64,000 nt of DNA, from contig JAGCFU010000022.1 of NCBI GenBank assembly GCA_017649945.1, positions 23,293 to 87,292 on the forward strand, given 5' to 3'. The notes beneath the pieces were generated by a model. That model saw nothing but the letters and a program-made list of their open reading frames with translations. It made no database searches and was not told the origin of the DNA. The stretch comes from Bacteroidales bacterium. Lineage in GTDB: Bacteria; Bacteroidota; Bacteroidia; Bacteroidales; F082. A program made the translations under genes and the position numbers. This document shows, one piece after another, positions 9,034-16,313 of this stretch; position 1 is the stretch's first letter; the number at the start of each line of letters is the position of its first letter.

Positions 9034-9726
9034 TCACGACAATCTCGCAATCAAATCATCCCGGTAGCTTTCCCCTATCGGGATTTTGTTTCCCGCCACG
9101 GTCACAGTGGTCTTGTTTATATCCTCGATATAATGCAGCGACACGATAAACGACTTGTGCACACGCGCGAATTTGTCGGCAGGAAGCGTGTCTTCCAAGT
9201 TTTTCAATGAAAACAGAGCTGTGATACGCTTCGATTGCGTGTGAAACGTAACATATTCGCGCTGACCTTCTATATAAAGCAAGTCGTCATAATTTATCTT
9301 GTAAAGCTTGTAGTCAGCCTTAACCATGATGTAATCAGGAGCTTTGCCGGTAGCGTTCTCACCCAATGACACATGCTCAATAGCTTTGTTTATCGCCTGA
9401 AGGAAACGCAAAAAATCGAACGGCTTTAAGAGATAATCGACAACACCGAGTGCGAAAGCGTCGACAGCATAGTCGGAATATGCCGTGGTAAGAATCGTAG
9501 CCGGCTGATTGTCAATGGTTTTAAGCAAATCAAGACCTGTCAAGTCAGGCATCTGGATATCAAGAAGAAGTATGTCGATTTTCTCGCGGTGCAGTGTCTC
9601 CATAGCTTTAAAGGCATCCGGACAGCAATCGACGAGGTTCAGTGACTCCACCTTTTGGACGTATTCCTGCAGAAGCTTCCGCGCAAGAAACTCGTCATCA
9701 ACAATCAAAACGTTATATTTCCTCAT
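9034..9726 (-). CDS. LytTR-family response regulator
   Basis: A receiver domain (residues 1-118) has the acidic pair DD at 10-11, phospho-acceptor D56 ('LLLDIQMPD'), T80/T81 and K101. A LytTR DNA-binding domain follows from about residue 130 ('YIMVKADYKLYKI', 'LYIEGQREYVTFHT', 'FARVHKSFIVSL'). This is the output partner of the adjacent LytS-type kinase, whose gene lies four bases upstream in the same operon. Target promoters are unknown. Operon context with trkH suggests a role linked to ion or osmotic state, by inference only. Confidence 0.92.
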   Translation of the reverse strand: MRKYNVLIVDDEFLARKLLQEYVQKVESLNLVDCCPDAFKAMETLHREKIDILLLDIQMPDLTGLDLLKTIDNQPATILTTAYSDYAVDAFALGVVDYLLKPFDFLRFLQAINKAIEHVSLGENATGKAPDYIMVKADYKLYKINYDDLLYIEGQREYVTFHTQSKRITALFSLKNLEDTLPADKFARVHKSFIVSLHYIEDINKTTVTVAGNKIPIGESYRDDLIARLS

Positions 9727-9730
9727 GATA

Positions 9731-10795
9731 TCACAATTTTATTTCAATAATGGCAATAAATCTGTTGTCGCTGCTCTTCGTCGTAAACGAATAATTCTTA
9801 CCGTATTGCAGCGACAGTCTTTTCTCCACGTTCGACAGTCCTATTCCGCTTCCTGATTTGCGTGAGCTGGCTATCATGGTGTTGCTTATCGGCTTGATTG
9901 AATTCTCAACGGCAAATCTGATGAGTTTGTCATCCTGTTGCAACGAAAAATGGATGAAACCGTCCGGATCGCTCTCGATTCTCGAATATTTGAAGCTGTT
10001 TTCAACGAGCGGCTGGAAAAGCATAGGCGGCAACATGACATTGTAATTCATCACGTTCTTCTCAAAAGTGACGTCTCTATGCTCTTCATGCTTCATCAGC
10101 TGAAAATCGATATAGCTGTCGATGAAATGCATTTCCTTCTCAAGCGGAATCGTATCTGCCTGACAATCAACCACAACATAACGAAGCATCTCAGAAAGCT
10201 TCAACACACTGTCGGGAGCCTTCTCATCGTGAATATAAACCAAAGAATAAATGTTATTCAAGGCATTGAACAAAAAATGAGGGTTAATCTGCGATTGCAG
10301 GTAGCGCAGCTCCATTTTGAGGCTCTCCATCTTCAGCTCATCAGCAAGTTTCTGGTTTTCCTTCTCACTTCTCTGAAGATATGTGATAGTCGAGACAGCC
10401 GCCACTATCATAAACACCATCATCCTGATGATATAAAGGACAACAATGTTAGTCTCTTTCATCGCAGGAGTAAAGCCAGGCGACAGATTTTTCATAAAAT
10501 CCAAAGTCTGATATTGGACTTGCAGAAAAAACGCCGCGACAAGTCCGACGAAAATGATATTCAGCAGATAATAAGCCAAATGATGCCCTTTTACGAGCAA
10601 TTTCTTCACAAAAACGCGAGTTTCAACTATGCTCACAAGCATCATGAAACCGGTGATAAGCGAGGCGTGAGTGATGGCGAGCAGAAAGCTTTCCCTGAGA
10701 AATGACATGAAAAACAGCAGAAATATCGTCACCCATACTATGACGATATGGTTTTTACCGGAGTTTTTCGACAATATTTCCCTGAATATTTTCAT
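9731..10795 (-). CDS. LytS/YehU-type sensor histidine kinase
   Basis: Four predicted membrane helices fill the first 140 residues, without a recognisable periplasmic sensor. A His_kinase (PF06580-type) domain follows with the phosphorylated H173 in 'QINPHFLFNALN', and a C-terminal GHKL ATPase with 'LVENSFKYS' and 'GSGIGLSNVEKRL'. It pairs with the LytTR regulator just downstream. The gene starts three bases after the trkH stop, so potassium transporter and two-component system are co-transcribed. Confidence 0.92.
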   Translation of the reverse strand: MKIFREILSKNSGKNHIVIVWVTIFLLFFMSFLRESFLLAITHASLITGFMMLVSIVETRVFVKKLLVKGHHLAYYLLNIIFVGLVAAFFLQVQYQTLDFMKNLSPGFTPAMKETNIVVLYIIRMMVFMIVAAVSTITYLQRSEKENQKLADELKMESLKMELRYLQSQINPHFLFNALNNIYSLVYIHDEKAPDSVLKLSEMLRYVVVDCQADTIPLEKEMHFIDSYIDFQLMKHEEHRDVTFEKNVMNYNVMLPPMLFQPLVENSFKYSRIESDPDGFIHFSLQQDDKLIRFAVENSIKPISNTMIASSRKSGSGIGLSNVEKRLSLQYGKNYSFTTKSSDNRFIAIIEIKL

Positions 10796-10798
10796 CTC

Positions 10799-12328
10799 TC
10801 ACTTTTTGTTCCAGAAAGCTGGAGTGAAAATGAGCAGTACTGTGTAAATCTCGAGACGTCCGACGAGCATGAGGAACGACATCACCCATTTTGCCATGAC
10901 GGATAGGTCGGAGAATGTTGTAGCCGGACCTGTTGACTTATAACCAGGTCCCATATTGCTGAGCGATGTGATGGTGTTGAATACACTTTCTTCGAAGTTG
11001 CATCCGCTTATCGACAGCACGATTACGCTCACGATGCAGATTATAACGTAGAAAAACAGGAAATTCAGTGTTCTGAGAAGGATATCGTTTGACACCACCT
11101 CTCTTGATATTTGCACTGTAAACACCGCGCTCGGATGCAAGAACTGCTTGATAGTGATGCGGATCGACTTGAGGCACACCATCCAGCGTATGACTTTGAT
11201 GCCGCCCGATGTTGAACCGGCACATGAGCCGCTGAGCATCATCAACAAAGTCGGGAAAAGGAACATGCCGCCCCATAAGGTGTAGTCGTAATACGAGCCC
11301 TGAAATCCCGTTGATGAGATGATTGTCACCACATGGAACAAGGCAGCCCTGAAACGCGACTCAAACGTAGGCTCCGGATAAGCGCTGGTGTCGGTTGCTA
11401 TTTTAGAGACGTTCGGCGCATAGTAGAACAAAGCAGTCACTACCGCCACCATGATAACAACGATAATGAGGAACCAACGCAACTCTTCATTTTTGGCAAC
11501 ATTCTTAAAATCACCTCTCAAAAGGAAATAATACAAGGAGAAGTTTATTCCTGAAAAAATCATGAAGATTGAACAGGTATACTCAATATAGTCTGAATTA
11601 AAATATCCGATGCTCGACTGATGTGTGCTGAAACCGCCGCTCGACATAGTGGTGAGAGCGTGACATACGGCGTCGTAAAGATTCATTGGTCCAGCCCAAT
11701 AAATTAGTGCGCAGCATATCGTGAGAAACATGTAAATAAGCCACAGATGACGTGCCGTGACAGCCATCTTAGGATGTAGCTTCTTCACGCTGAGACCCGA
11801 CATCTCCGCGGCATATAATGTCGTTTTGTTGGAGCCCTTATTCAACGCAGGAATGATAGCCAGAAAGAGCACGATGATACCCAAACCGCCAAGCCACTGC
11901 GTCATGCTTCGCCAGAATAAAATTCCATGCGGCTGAGAATCAATATTGTTCATTATCGTCGCACCAGTGGTGGTGAAACCCGACATCGACTCAAAGAAGG
12001 CGTCCGCGACATTGTCGATGGACCCGGTGAAGATAAACGGGAGCATGCCGAACACAGCGAAGAGCACCCATGCCACCGTGACAAGGATAAACGAGTCCTT
12101 CATCGTCAGGTTGTTAATCTCCTTGATTCTGTCGTCTCCCCTACGGGCACGCTCACGGCCTGCCGAAAGAAGGATGAAACCGAAAATTCCGGTAATCATA
12201 GTGGCTGAAAGCAACGACACCACGTCTTTCTCGCCGTAATGCACATTATAATATAGCGCCACCATCGAGGCCACAAACATGAAAAACGCCTCAACAAGAA
12301 TAAAAACACCATATATCTTCGCTTTCAT
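10799..12328 (-). CDS. trkH: TrkH-family potassium uptake protein
   Basis: This 509-residue membrane protein has the four-fold MPM (membrane-pore-membrane) repeat of TrkH/KtrB. Pore-like segments are visible as 'SGFTTTGATI', 'TMSSGGFSTHQ', 'SSTGFQG' and 'SNMGPGY'. It forms the channel subunit for K+ import. A TrkA-type regulatory subunit is not encoded next to it. It is the first gene of a three-gene operon with a LytS/LytTR pair, an arrangement that suggests the sensor pair responds to or controls cation balance. Confidence 0.92.
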   Translation of the reverse strand: MKAKIYGVFILVEAFFMFVASMVALYYNVHYGEKDVVSLLSATMITGIFGFILLSAGRERARRGDDRIKEINNLTMKDSFILVTVAWVLFAVFGMLPFIFTGSIDNVADAFFESMSGFTTTGATIMNNIDSQPHGILFWRSMTQWLGGLGIIVLFLAIIPALNKGSNKTTLYAAEMSGLSVKKLHPKMAVTARHLWLIYMFLTICCALIYWAGPMNLYDAVCHALTTMSSGGFSTHQSSIGYFNSDYIEYTCSIFMIFSGINFSLYYFLLRGDFKNVAKNEELRWFLIIVVIMVAVVTALFYYAPNVSKIATDTSAYPEPTFESRFRAALFHVVTIISSTGFQGSYYDYTLWGGMFLFPTLLMMLSGSCAGSTSGGIKVIRWMVCLKSIRITIKQFLHPSAVFTVQISREVVSNDILLRTLNFLFFYVIICIVSVIVLSISGCNFEESVFNTITSLSNMGPGYKSTGPATTFSDLSVMAKWVMSFLMLVGRLEIYTVLLIFTPAFWNKK

Positions 12329-12349
12329 ACCTTACATTTGTATAAACTG

Positions 12350-12357
12350 CAAAGATA
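12350..12357 (-). promoter_or_regulatory. -7 box TATCTTTG of the trkH operon
   Basis: A perfect TAnnTTTG box ends 21 bases before the trkH ATG and drives trkH, the kinase and the regulator. It is divergent from the pncB promoter. Confidence 0.75.
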
Positions 12358-12389
12358 TATATTTTTTTTAAATGTGTAAAAAATTTCAC

Positions 12390-12397
12390 TACCTTTG
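12390..12397 (+). promoter_or_regulatory. -7 box TACCTTTG of pncB
   Basis: A consensus box lies 19 bases upstream of the pncB ATG at 12417. It lies inside the longer open frame that begins at 12372, which rules that start out. Confidence 0.75.
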
Positions 12398-12416
12398 CAA
12401 AAAATTAGTGATTATC

Positions 12417-13895
12417 ATGGAACTAAACACTTCTTATTGCTCCGACAAGTATCAGTATACGATGGGCAAGTCGTTCTACGACAATGGGATGAAGGATAAA
12501 CGCGCTGTTTTCAACCTCTTCTACCGCAAGGCTCCGGATACCAACAACTGGGCTGTGGTGAGTGGCGTGCGTGAGGTGCTGAAGATGGTGGAAGGCCTCG
12601 GAAAAGCTGACGAGAGCTTCTTCGAGCAGTTCCTGCCTGGCGAGGAATACGCCGAGGTGCGCAAATATTTCGCCAAGATGAAGTTCACCGGCAACATCTA
12701 CGCCATGCGCGAGGGCGAGATAGCATTCCCGAAAGAGCCGATTATCACTATCGAAGGCCCGATTATCGAGGCACAAGTCTTAGAAACTCCCATGCTTTGC
12801 ATCATGAACCATCAGATGGCGGTGGCGACAAAGGCGTCGCGCGTGACACGCAGCACCACCAAGCCTATCAGCGAGTTCGGAAGCCGTCGCGCTCACGGTC
12901 CGTGGGCTGCCATCTACGGCGGAAAAGCGGCGGTCATCGGAGGATGCCAGAACACCTCCAACATCGTCACGGGAGCAGAGTTCGGATTCCCGGCATCAGG
13001 AACGATGGCGCATAGCTACGTCACATCGTTCGGCCCAACAGTGAAAGGCGAATACGAAGCGTTCGACAAATATATCAAGACACACAAAAACGAGGTGCTG
13101 ATACTCCTCGTCGACACATACGACACCTTGAGATGCGGCGTCAAAAACGCTATCAAGGCATTCAAAGCCAACGGGATAGACGATTCTTATAAATTCGGCT
13201 ACGGCATACGTCTCGACAGCGGCGACCTCACCTATCTCTCGGTGAAAGCACGTGCAATGCTTGATGAGGCAGGTTTGAAAAACTGTAAGATTTTCGCCAC
13301 CAACGCGTTAGACGAATACCTCATCACCGAACTGGAACGTCAAGGATGCATGGTCGACAGCTACGGCGTGGGCGACGCCATCGCTACAAGCAAGCACAAC
13401 CCTTGTTTCGGCAACGTCTACAAGCTCGTGCAGGTCGACGACATGCCGGTTCTGAAACGTTCGGAAGAAAGCAGCAAGCTCATCAATCCCGGTTTCCAGA
13501 TCACATATCGTATCATCAGAAACAACAAATTCAAGATGGACGTCACTTGTCTGAGAGGCGACAAACTCTCGCAAGCCATTGAGAATCATGAGAATATCAC
13601 TTTACGTGACGAGATTGACCATCTGAAAACGACCACCTTCCCTGCCGGAAAATACGAATATCGCATATTGCAGCCGCAGGTGATGAAAGACGGCAAGGTA
13701 ATCCTCGAGGATATCCCGATTATGGAGAAGCGAGCCTATTATCTCGACAACCTCTCTCACCTGGACGACACCGAGAAACGTCTCATCAATCCGCACTACT
13801 ACAAATGCGACATTTCCGACGACCTTTACGATTTGAAGGAAAGATTGATTGAGAATATCGTGAAAGAGATTGAGGAATTTGAAAACGAAGAGTAA
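12417..13895 (+). CDS. pncB: Nicotinate phosphoribosyltransferase
   Basis: It converts nicotinate and PRPP to nicotinate mononucleotide in the NAD salvage (Preiss-Handler) pathway. The 492-residue protein shows the family blocks 'YCSDKYQYTMGK' at the N-terminus, 'SRRAHGPWAAIYGG' around residue 160 (the region of the phosphorylated His), 'GGCQNTSN', 'GIRLDSGDL' and 'SYGVGDAI'. The start was chosen from the promoter at 12390. It is followed after five bases by a trans-editing protein gene. The longer family members (near 490) are typical for Bacteroidota. Confidence 0.95.
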   Translation: MELNTSYCSDKYQYTMGKSFYDNGMKDKRAVFNLFYRKAPDTNNWAVVSGVREVLKMVEGLGKADESFFEQFLPGEEYAEVRKYFAKMKFTGNIYAMREGEIAFPKEPIITIEGPIIEAQVLETPMLCIMNHQMAVATKASRVTRSTTKPISEFGSRRAHGPWAAIYGGKAAVIGGCQNTSNIVTGAEFGFPASGTMAHSYVTSFGPTVKGEYEAFDKYIKTHKNEVLILLVDTYDTLRCGVKNAIKAFKANGIDDSYKFGYGIRLDSGDLTYLSVKARAMLDEAGLKNCKIFATNALDEYLITELERQGCMVDSYGVGDAIATSKHNPCFGNVYKLVQVDDMPVLKRSEESSKLINPGFQITYRIIRNNKFKMDVTCLRGDKLSQAIENHENITLRDEIDHLKTTTFPAGKYEYRILQPQVMKDGKVILEDIPIMEKRAYYLDNLSHLDDTEKRLINPHYYKCDISDDLYDLKERLIENIVKEIEEFENEE

Positions 13896-13900
13896 ATACG

Positions 13901-14356
13901 ATGGACGAAATTATCAACGAGCACAACAAGAAGGAATATCCGCCGATGCACACTGCGGAGCACATCCTTAACGGCACCATGGTGAAGATGTGGGGCTGCA
14001 AACGCTCATGCAAATCGCATGTCGAGCGCGAGAAATCCAAACTCGACTATGTGTTTCCCCGTGCGTTGACACCCGAAGAGATAAAATCCATCGAAGACCG
14101 CGTTAACGAGGTGATACAGAGCGACTTACCTATCACCATCGAATATGCTACCCAGGAAGAAGTGAAGAACCGTTTCGACATGGAGCGCCTTCCAGACAAC
14201 GCCACCGACACCGTCCGCATCGTGAAAGTCGGCGACTACGACGAATGCCTATGCGCCGGCGACCACGTGCAGCACACTGGAGAGATCGGGACATTCAGGA
14301 TTACAAGCTCAAGATACCAAGACGGGATGTTGAGGCTGGTGTTCAGGTTGGGATAA
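13901..14356 (+). CDS. AlaX-like trans-editing domain protein
   Basis: The 151-residue protein consists of a single second-additional-domain (SAD) fold from Ala/Thr-tRNA synthetases. The metal-binding set is complete: HxxxH at H17 and H21 ('HTAEHIL') and CxxxH at C118 and H122 ('CLCAGDHV'). Such stand-alone domains hydrolyse mischarged tRNA, usually Ser-tRNA(Ala) or a Thr-tRNA. It lacks the glycine-rich and tRNA-binding parts of full AlaX, so the substrate is uncertain. It sits in an operon with pncB and converges with the DUF2442 gene with three bases between stops. Confidence 0.8.
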   Translation: MDEIINEHNKKEYPPMHTAEHILNGTMVKMWGCKRSCKSHVEREKSKLDYVFPRALTPEEIKSIEDRVNEVIQSDLPITIEYATQEEVKNRFDMERLPDNATDTVRIVKVGDYDECLCAGDHVQHTGEIGTFRITSSRYQDGMLRLVFRLG

Positions 14357-14359
14357 GAA

Positions 14360-14683
14360 TTAATCTTGTTTCTTACCATATTTTGCTTGCTCTTCTGCCG
14401 CCATTAATGGCGTTGTTTCCTCATTTTCAGGATACGTCACGATTTCAAAAAGATATTCAGGAGCAAATCCTATCTCATTGTTCCAATCTACAGTGAAAGG
14501 GTCTAATTTAAACGATCGGAAATAGTCTTTATCCTGCAATTTCTTGCAAATCCCTTTTTGCATCAAAGGAACAAAATCGACTACCCTAACCGCGCCGTTA
14601 TTGAAAGTAAGGCAAAGCTTGTAATCTTCAATATATTCAGCGGCTGTAACAGCGATTCCATAGAATCTTGAGATTTCTGGCAT
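14360..14683 (-). CDS. DUF2442 domain protein with a DUF4160-like start
   Basis: Residues 15-85 follow the DUF2442 pattern ('DYKLCLTFNNGAVRVVDF', then a Phe-x-x-Phe-Lys-Leu-Asp stretch and 'APEYLFE'). The first ten residues, MPEISRFYGI, instead look like the start of DUF4160 proteins. DUF4160 and DUF2442 genes are normally neighbours and resemble toxin-antitoxin pairs. No separate DUF4160 gene is visible here, so this may be a deletion fusion of the pair. The chimera idea is inference from remembered family patterns. The protein has no assigned biochemical function. Confidence 0.65.
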   Translation of the reverse strand: MPEISRFYGIAVTAAEYIEDYKLCLTFNNGAVRVVDFVPLMQKGICKKLQDKDYFRSFKLDPFTVDWNNEIGFAPEYLFEIVTYPENEETTPLMAAEEQAKYGKKQD

Positions 14684-14706
14684 AATTTTAAACTTTTAAA
14701 ACTATC

Positions 14707-14714
14707 CAAAAGTA
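14707..14714 (-). promoter_or_regulatory. -7 box TACTTTTG of the DUF2442 gene
   Basis: It fits TAnnTTTG and lies 23 bases before the ATG at 14683. A short GC hairpin (14734-14747) followed by a T-run on the plus strand sits just upstream. Its role is unclear. Confidence 0.55.
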
Positions 14715-14782
14715 CAATTAATTTTCAGACTTGCAGCCAGAAGGCTGATTTTTTTGTAAATTATTTGAATAAAATATTTTTG

Positions 14783-14790
14783 TATCTTTG
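14783..14790 (+). promoter_or_regulatory. -7 box TATCTTTG of the 82-residue gene
   Basis: A perfect -7 consensus box. It implies a leader of about 105 bases before the ATG at 14903. In that leader an imperfect inverted repeat (14854-14873 with 14892-14905) places the start codon inside a stem. Confidence 0.65.
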
Positions 14791-14902
14791 CATCACGTAA
14801 AACAAAGACTGAAATTGAGAGACCTTGTGCATTAATTGGCATAATCACAGTTTCATGTTTTTGTTTTCAAAAATTGATTTTGTAACTAAATATTTTTGAA
14901 AC

Positions 14903-15151
14903 ATGGAGACAGGAGAATTTGGTCCAATTTACAGACAGTTTGAGAAGAAGCCTAAAGAGGCGATATTGTTTCTTAAGGAAAAGAAAAATGGAGAATGCAT
15001 CAACGCTTTATGTGGAGATAAATTTATGCTAATTATAAAAACCAAATGGAATGACAAAAACAAACGGTTTGTTATGACAGCATTTGACTTAAGACCAATG
15101 TCAAGAAAAAATCCGAAACGAGCAGAAAAGGCACGAAAAAAGGGGATTTGA
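14903..15151 (+). CDS. Small protein, possible shortened barnase/colicin-E5-like (PBECR) domain
   Basis: The 82-residue basic protein opens with 'GPIYRQFEKKPKEAILFL', which resembles the start of PBECR-type putative nuclease domains of phages and mobile elements. It continues with 'MLIIKTKWNDKNKRFVMTAFD', resembling their C-terminal strand. The middle of the domain seems to be missing, so it may be an internally deleted toxin remnant or a short related protein. The assignment rests on pattern memory only. It has its own promoter, and its TGA stop lies in the loop of a terminator hairpin shared with an opposing RNA gene. It lies between a DUF2442 gene and a broken insertion sequence. Confidence 0.5.
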   Translation: METGEFGPIYRQFEKKPKEAILFLKEKKNGECINALCGDKFMLIIKTKWNDKNKRFVMTAFDLRPMSRKNPKRAEKARKKGI

Positions 15152-15159
15152 TTCCCCTC
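15136..15159. terminator. Bidirectional intrinsic terminator
   Basis: The stem AGGGGA/TCCCCT (15141-15146 with 15153-15158) is followed on the minus strand by six T residues, a strong terminator for the structured RNA. On the plus strand it is followed by a weaker T-rich run (CTTTATTT) and would end the 82-residue gene. Confidence 0.7.
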
Positions 15160-15275
15160 TTTATTTCTAATCCGCTACCGTCATAAGGGCGAGCGTTGAA
15201 TCGGTTTTACTGGCAGGCCTGTTCCCTGCCAAACGGATTAGTATTTCTTCGTTACCCACGTTGTATGGCGAAACG
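15136..15275 (-). ncRNA. Structured small RNA candidate, about 140 nt, unassigned
   Basis: A minus-strand transcription unit without a reading frame is bounded by a -7 box at 15282-15289 and an intrinsic terminator at 15136-15159. The outer helix is formed by CGGATTAG (15234-15241) and CTAATCCG (15167-15174). It encloses a 7-bp hairpin TGGCAGG/CCTGCCA (15211-15217 with 15225-15231) and a 4-bp helix ACCG/CGGT (15177-15180 with 15202-15205), giving a three-way junction. A 5' hairpin TCGTT/AACGA is also possible. The transcript start is estimated from the -7 box. The 6S RNA of Bacteroidota is one candidate identity, but no motif here proves it. Confidence 0.6.
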
Positions 15276-15281
15276 ACACTG

Positions 15282-15289
15282 CAAAAATA
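15282..15289 (-). promoter_or_regulatory. -7 box TATTTTTG of the small RNA
   Basis: A consensus -7 box followed by CA, as in strong promoters of this group. No reading frame begins downstream before the terminator at 15136-15159. Bases 15290-15377, between this box and the insertion sequence, hold no recognised gene. Confidence 0.65.
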
Positions 15290-15430
15290 CAAAAGTTTTT
15301 ATAATTTGAGCAAAAAAATTGTACTTCAAGACATTTTCACCCTGATGAGCTGGTTTTTCTAGCGCCAGCTAAAGTTCTTATAATGTACCCATTAATTGAG
15401 ACTGCAAATATAGTGAATTAAAGTGAAACA

Positions 15431-15829
15431 TCAAGCAGCTTCATGGGTACGGATTAATAATTTGTTGTTTTCGTATTTGCGCTCTGGGATTTCGTTGTCA
15501 ATGCCCTGATGGTGCCGTTCAGTGTTGTAATACTGCATGAACTTCTCAATTCCCTTCCGCAACTCAATGGCGTTATCACAAGGATTCAGGTAGATGTACT
15601 CGCGTTTGATGGTACGCCAGAAGCGCTCAATCCAGATGTTGTCCTTCGCGCGTCCGCGACCATCCATGCTGAAGAACCTGTCCATCTTCTTTATCGCTTC
15701 TTCGTTTTCTGGTCTTTCGCCCTTAGGCTTGTAGTAAATGGCGTTGATGCTGACGCCCAACAGCTTGCATTGCTTCCGTATGCTTAGGCCTTTCCGCCCT
15801 TTTTGCACAAGCGTCCTCTTCTTCCTCAT
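15431..15829 (-). pseudogene. IS3-family transposase OrfB with in-frame internal deletion
   Basis: The ATG at 15829 overlaps the orfA stop (ATGA). The 132-residue product joins an OrfB N-terminus (to 'AIKKMDRFF', about residue 55) directly to the C-terminal part of the integrase core ('SMDGRGRAKDNIWIERFWR'). The region with the first two catalytic Asp residues of the DDE triad (the 'DITY' and 'SDQGSQ'-type blocks) is absent, and only the C-terminal block with the final Glu survives. The frame is preserved across the junction. A usual OrfB has about 275 residues. The protein should be catalytically dead but could retain oligomerisation surfaces. Confidence 0.88.
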
Positions 15830-16122
15830 GTCAGGCCTAAACGCTTGCAGGCATCCTCGAAAAAATCCCGCTCGATGGTCAGCTCGCCGACCTTCTCCCG
15901 CAACTTCCTTATCGCCTTCTCGTCCTCCTCGCTCTTCTCGTCTCCCTTGCCACCGAATGCCTTCTCCATGTTCCTTATCGCCTCCTGCTTCCACTGTGTT
16001 ATCTGGTTGGGGCTCACCTCGAACTCCTTCGACAGCTCGGCCAGCGTCTTTTGCTCCCTTATCGCGGCCAAGGCAACCATGGCCTTGAATTTGTTTGTGA
16101 ATTTCCTTCGTTTTGTCGTCAT
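15826..16122 (-). CDS. IS3-family transposase OrfA (helix-turn-helix protein)
   Basis: The 98-residue protein is of normal length for OrfA. It has an N-terminal helix-turn-helix ('LAELSKEFEVSPNQITQWK', residues about 27-45) that binds the element's ends. A leucine-zipper-like coiled coil follows ('IRKLREKVGELTIERDFFEDA') for oligomerisation. It ends in ATGA, overlapping the start of the deleted orfB. It is probably still expressed and could act as an inhibitor of related elements. Confidence 0.88.
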   Translation of the reverse strand: MTTKRRKFTNKFKAMVALAAIREQKTLAELSKEFEVSPNQITQWKQEAIRNMEKAFGGKGDEKSEEDEKAIRKLREKVGELTIERDFFEDACKRLGLT

Positions 16123-16241
16123 TTTCCCTAACGTTTTTTATCCCCTGCAAAACTACTCATTTTTCACATTAACTCATGCCCTCAATTTTGGGGTACATTA
16201 TAATTACAACTTTTTTCCGAAAAAGTCAACAATTTTATCAT

Positions 16242-16274
16242 AAAAAAAGACGTCACAAAATTATTGCAACGTCT
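16242..16274 (-). terminator. Intrinsic terminator of the rib operon
   Basis: Read on the minus strand, AGACGT and ACGTCT (16269-16274 and 16248-16253) form a 6-bp stem with a 15-base loop, followed by seven T residues. It lies about 40 bases after the ribH stop, behind the heptamer array. Confidence 0.6.
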
Positions 16275-16284
16275 CCTCTAAAGC

Positions 16285-16312
16285 CTAATGGCTATTGGCT
16301 AATACCTAATGG
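16285..16312. repeat. Four heptamers CTAATGG behind ribH
   Basis: Four tandem 7-bp units (CTAATGG, CTATTGG, CTAATAC, CTAATGG) start one base after the ribH stop. On the ribH strand they read CCATTAG, the same unit in another phase as the ATTAGCC arrays next to smpB at 1144-1221. Confidence 0.8.
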
Positions 16313-16313
16313 C

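Larger units (their letters stand above)
15384..16197 (-). mobile_element. Internally deleted IS3-family insertion sequence, 814 bp
   Basis: The ends are imperfect inverted repeats beginning TGTACCC (15384-15400) and ending GGGTACA (16181-16197), with 14 of 17 positions matching. TTATAA flanks both sides (15378-15383 and 16198-16203), a probable 6-bp target duplication, though TTATAA is itself palindromic. OrfA is complete and orfB has lost its middle. A full IS3-family element is about 1.2-1.5 kb, so roughly 0.4 kb is missing. The element cannot move by itself but could be moved by a full-length relative because both ends are kept. Confidence 0.85.

Noticed and set aside
14734-14756. Short hairpin CAGCC/GGCTG followed by seven T residues on the plus strand
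   Set aside because: It sits between divergent promoters with no plus-strand gene ending nearby. The stem is only 5 bp and may be chance.
15343-15380. Hammerhead-ribozyme-like core: CTGATGAG, a 5-bp GCTGG/CCAGC helix, then TAAAGT
   Set aside because: The required GAAA after helix II reads TAAA, which removes the catalytic G12, and no complementary helix I with a proper cleavage site could be found, even across the IS insertion point.
15830-16150. Long N-terminal extension of the transposase OrfB frame to 16150
   Set aside because: It is out of frame with and fully overlaps orfA. The sequence is unlike any OrfB, and the ATGA overlap gives a normal start at 15829.
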